Under the pieces are notes generated by a model. It searched no databases, had not been told where the DNA came from, and saw only the letters and a program-made list of their open reading frames with translations. Positions 61,923 to 64,000 of a stretch of 64,000 nt of DNA are shown here, piece by piece (the stretch's first letter is position 1; every line of letters begins with the position of its first letter). The stretch is from Hymenobacter monticola (GTDB taxonomy: Bacteria > Bacteroidota > Bacteroidia > Cytophagales > Hymenobacteraceae), in assembly GCF_022811645.1 (NCBI RefSeq), contig NZ_CP094534.1, forward strand, positions 5,394,001-5,458,000, given 5' to 3'. A program made the translations under genes and the position numbers.

Positions 61923-63182
61923 ATGTTCTTCTTTATGAGTTACTTCCGCTTATTGCTAATAGGCTGCTTTTCCATCCTTACCATCAGTGCTGCGCAGGCG
62001 CAGGGCAAGCTCACGGGCGTGGTGCGCGACTCGGCCACTAACGAGCCGCTGTCGTTTGCCAGCGTATTTCTGGCCAATACCACGCTGGGCGTGACCACCA
62101 CAGAGCAGGGCACGTTTGTGTTCCCGAAGGTGCCGGCCGGCACTTACGACGTGGTGGGCTCCTACGTGGGCTACCGCTTGGCCAAACAAAGCGTCACCAT
62201 GACCAAGGAGCCACAGGAAGTGACCCTGAAGCTGGGCGCAACCGGCAACCAGCTGGGCGAGGTGGTGGTGAAGCCCGCCGCCAACAAGCCCGAGGAGTAC
62301 GACAAATTCTCCAAGCTGTTTGTGGGGGGCAGCACGTTCTCGGCGCAGTGCCGCATCAGCAACCCCGACGACGTACTAGTGCTCTACGACGACTCGACCA
62401 AGGAGCTGACGGCCCACGCCAAGGAGTTTGTGCAGATAGACAACGAGGCCCTGGGCTACCGCCTGAAATACTACGGCCTGCAGTTTTCCTTTAATGACGA
62501 GGACCGGTCGGTGTTCTACTATGGCCAGCCCGTGTTTGAGGAGCTAAAGCCGAAGGACGACCGCCAGCGCAAGCTCTGGGCGGCCAACCGCCTCACGGCC
62601 TACAAGGGCTCATTTATGCACTTCCTGCGCAGCGTGTACACCGACCGGCTCAAGCAGGAAGGCTTCTACACCCAGCAAATTCGGGTGTTTGACAACCCGC
62701 GTTACGTGCGCGCCGAGGAGCGGCGCAAGGCCCTGACCGCCGCCAAGCCCAACGGCCCCTACACCGCCGCCGAGCAGGATTCGCTGGACCAGTGGGACAG
62801 CCTGGCGCCGGTGCTGGCCACGCTCAACCAGGAACCGCTGCCCATCGACAGCATCCGGCGGGTATCGCCGGGCGGCAAGCGCACGTTTCTGCGCTTCAAT
62901 GGCGAGTTGCAGGTAGCCTATTTCGGTGAGGCGCCCGACCCGCAGTATAAGCGGCCCATGTCGCCGCTGGGCTACCCCAAAACGCCTTTTCCGGTGGGCC
63001 CGCGGCAGGTGTCGCGGCTGAAGCTGCAGGGACGCGAGGCCCAGTTTCAGGCCAATGGCACGCTGCTGAACCCGCTCGATGTGTTCAACGGCGAGTATTG
63101 GGGATTTGAGAAAATCGGGGAGTTTTTGCCGGTCGACTACGTGCCCGGCAGCTTGCCGCCGACCGCCGGCAGCAGCAAATAA
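61923..63182 (+). CDS. Carboxypeptidase-regulatory-like domain protein
   Basis: This is a 419-residue exported protein. The signal peptide is better from ATG 61935 (MSYFRLLLIG, ending AAQA), although ATG 61923 is also in frame. A CarboxypepD-reg-like domain (about 25-100, GKLTGVVRDSATNEPLSFASVF) resembles the N-terminal extension of TonB-dependent receptors, but no barrel follows. The rest (about 110-419) is unrecognised. Confidence 0.8.
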   Translation: MFFFMSYFRLLLIGCFSILTISAAQAQGKLTGVVRDSATNEPLSFASVFLANTTLGVTTTEQGTFVFPKVPAGTYDVVGSYVGYRLAKQSVTMTKEPQEVTLKLGATGNQLGEVVVKPAANKPEEYDKFSKLFVGGSTFSAQCRISNPDDVLVLYDDSTKELTAHAKEFVQIDNEALGYRLKYYGLQFSFNDEDRSVFYYGQPVFEELKPKDDRQRKLWAANRLTAYKGSFMHFLRSVYTDRLKQEGFYTQQIRVFDNPRYVRAEERRKALTAAKPNGPYTAAEQDSLDQWDSLAPVLATLNQEPLPIDSIRRVSPGGKRTFLRFNGELQVAYFGEAPDPQYKRPMSPLGYPKTPFPVGPRQVSRLKLQGREAQFQANGTLLNPLDVFNGEYWGFEKIGEFLPVDYVPGSLPPTAGSSK

Positions 63183-63238
63183 GCGGGCTTTTATTTCGCC
63201 GGCATTCAGCCGACTTCACCGCTGCCATTGGCACACCC

Positions 63239-64000
63239 ATGAAAAAATACCTGAGCGCCTTATTGCTGCTGCCTGCTTTCACAGCGGCTTGTCAGGCACC
63301 GGGCAGCTAGGCGCCGCTGGGACAAACCGCCGCAGGCGCGCCCGGCACGTGGCAAGGCCCGCCCGTACGGCCCACCGCCCCGGAGCAACACGTTACGGCG
63401 CGGGTGGTGCCCTTTCGGCACCAGAACCGCTACGGGCTGATGACGCCGGCCGGCAAAGTGCTGACGCCGGCCACCTTCCGGCTGGTGCCCCGGGCGCTGG
63501 GCCGCGGCCACCTCTGGATAGGCGACGCCCCGCCCGGCGACCCGCAACGGCTGGTGCTGCTGGCCGAAAGCGGTGAGGTGCTCGGCAAGTTCCAAAGCGT
63601 TGACAACGTGCCCGGCAACTGGGGCTGGGTGCAGGCCGTGGGGGCGGGCCGCACCATTACCTTGTTCGATTCGCTCGGGCACGTGCTGCGGGCCACCCGC
63701 TACGGCAAGCTGGAGGCGCCGCACGAAGGCCTGATGGTGGTGGCTTTGCCCGATTCCATTTTTCCGGGCAATTCGGGCGCTTACCAGGAAGGCCGGCGTA
63801 GCCTGATAGATGCACAAGGCCGCGAAATCGCCCCGCCCCGCTACGACCACCTCGAAAACTTTCGCTACGGCTACGCTTACGCATTTATCAGGGCTACGAA
63901 AACCGCACCGGCCCGCTCGGGCGTGCTGGACCACGCGGGGCGCGAGCACTGGCTGGGACCGGAATGGGACAAGTCGCCCTTGACTTACCGCGGTGGCTTT
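63239..64000 (+). pseudogene. WG-repeat lipoprotein gene with in-frame stop (partial)
   Basis: A lipoprotein signal (MKKYLSALLLLPAFTAAC, lipobox Cys18) is followed by a TAG at codon 24 (63308-63310), after which the same frame stays open to the window edge for 230 codons. That stretch has WG-type repeats (NRYGLMTPAGKVLTPATF, and later SLIDAQGREIAPPRYDHL). A single change (for example TGG to TAG) would explain it. It is either a recent pseudogene or a sequence error. Confidence 0.75.

Overview
The window is GC-rich chromosomal DNA from a member of the Bacteroidota, most likely Cytophagales close to Hymenobacter. Evidence for this: several genes carry the Bacteroidota promoter signature (TTG, about 19 bp, TAnnTTTG) instead of sigma-70 boxes; there are four type IX secretion (T9SS) cargo proteins with C-terminal sorting domains; Bacteroidota-typical families occur (DUF5683, DUF3098, DUF983, DUF6438); and the gene orders ftsX-DUF3098-uppP-truB-ribF and parA-parB-DUF5683-dapB-lepB are those of this phylum. 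There is no rRNA, CRISPR array, prophage or insertion sequence. One tRNA gene (Cys) is present.

Layout. 1-7.8 kb: partial transglutaminase-like gene, AraC regulator, DUF983 protein, M1 aminopeptidase, two small unknown genes, and a fused phosphoserine phosphatase/phosphoglycerate dehydrogenase. 8-13 kb: two T9SS cargo proteins (FG-GAP and YHYH) and a PBP4-type carboxypeptidase. 13-19 kb: old-yellow-enzyme reductase, membrane protein, a trans-sulfuration enzyme behind a SAM-I riboswitch, DUF202 protein, Na+/H+ antiporter and a 56-residue membrane protein. 19-28 kb: T9SS VCBS protein, pyrG, yidC, DUF6438 lipoprotein, esterase and peptide-binding lipoprotein. 28-34 kb: parA-parB-DUF5683-dapB-lepB with a two-gene insertion between parA and parB. 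34-40 kb: ung, apaG, two methyltransferases, kdsA, a coiled-coil membrane protein and a frameshifted T9SS beta-propeller protein. 40-46 kb: cyanophycin synthetase, tRNA-Cys and rpsA. 46-52 kb: hydrolase, fatty acid desaturase, HNH nuclease, NlpC/P60 hydrolase, smpB and tsaD. 52-64 kb: a TamB-like giant, a lipoprotein, the ftsX-uppP-truB-ribF cluster, a carboxypeptidase-regulatory-like protein, and a WG-repeat lipoprotein gene broken by an in-frame stop at the window edge.

Most genes are housekeeping (cell envelope, serine, methionine and lysine synthesis, chromosome partition, translation), so the unusual content lies in the intergenic DNA. Five gaps are built from degenerate 7-nt repeats, each locus with its own heptamer. 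In four of them (before parA, a methyltransferase gene, the DUF3098 gene and uppP) the left heptamers are reverse complements of the right ones, the array fills most of the gap, and it ends 0-7 nt before the next start codon. A sixth gap holds a 21-nt (3 x 7) tandem array. Four copies of a long palindrome with compensated arm changes lie between genes, two of them placed as shared terminators of convergent genes. Other findings are a serB-serA fusion, two damaged secreted-protein genes, an orphan terminator in a divergent gap, and a structured rpsA leader.
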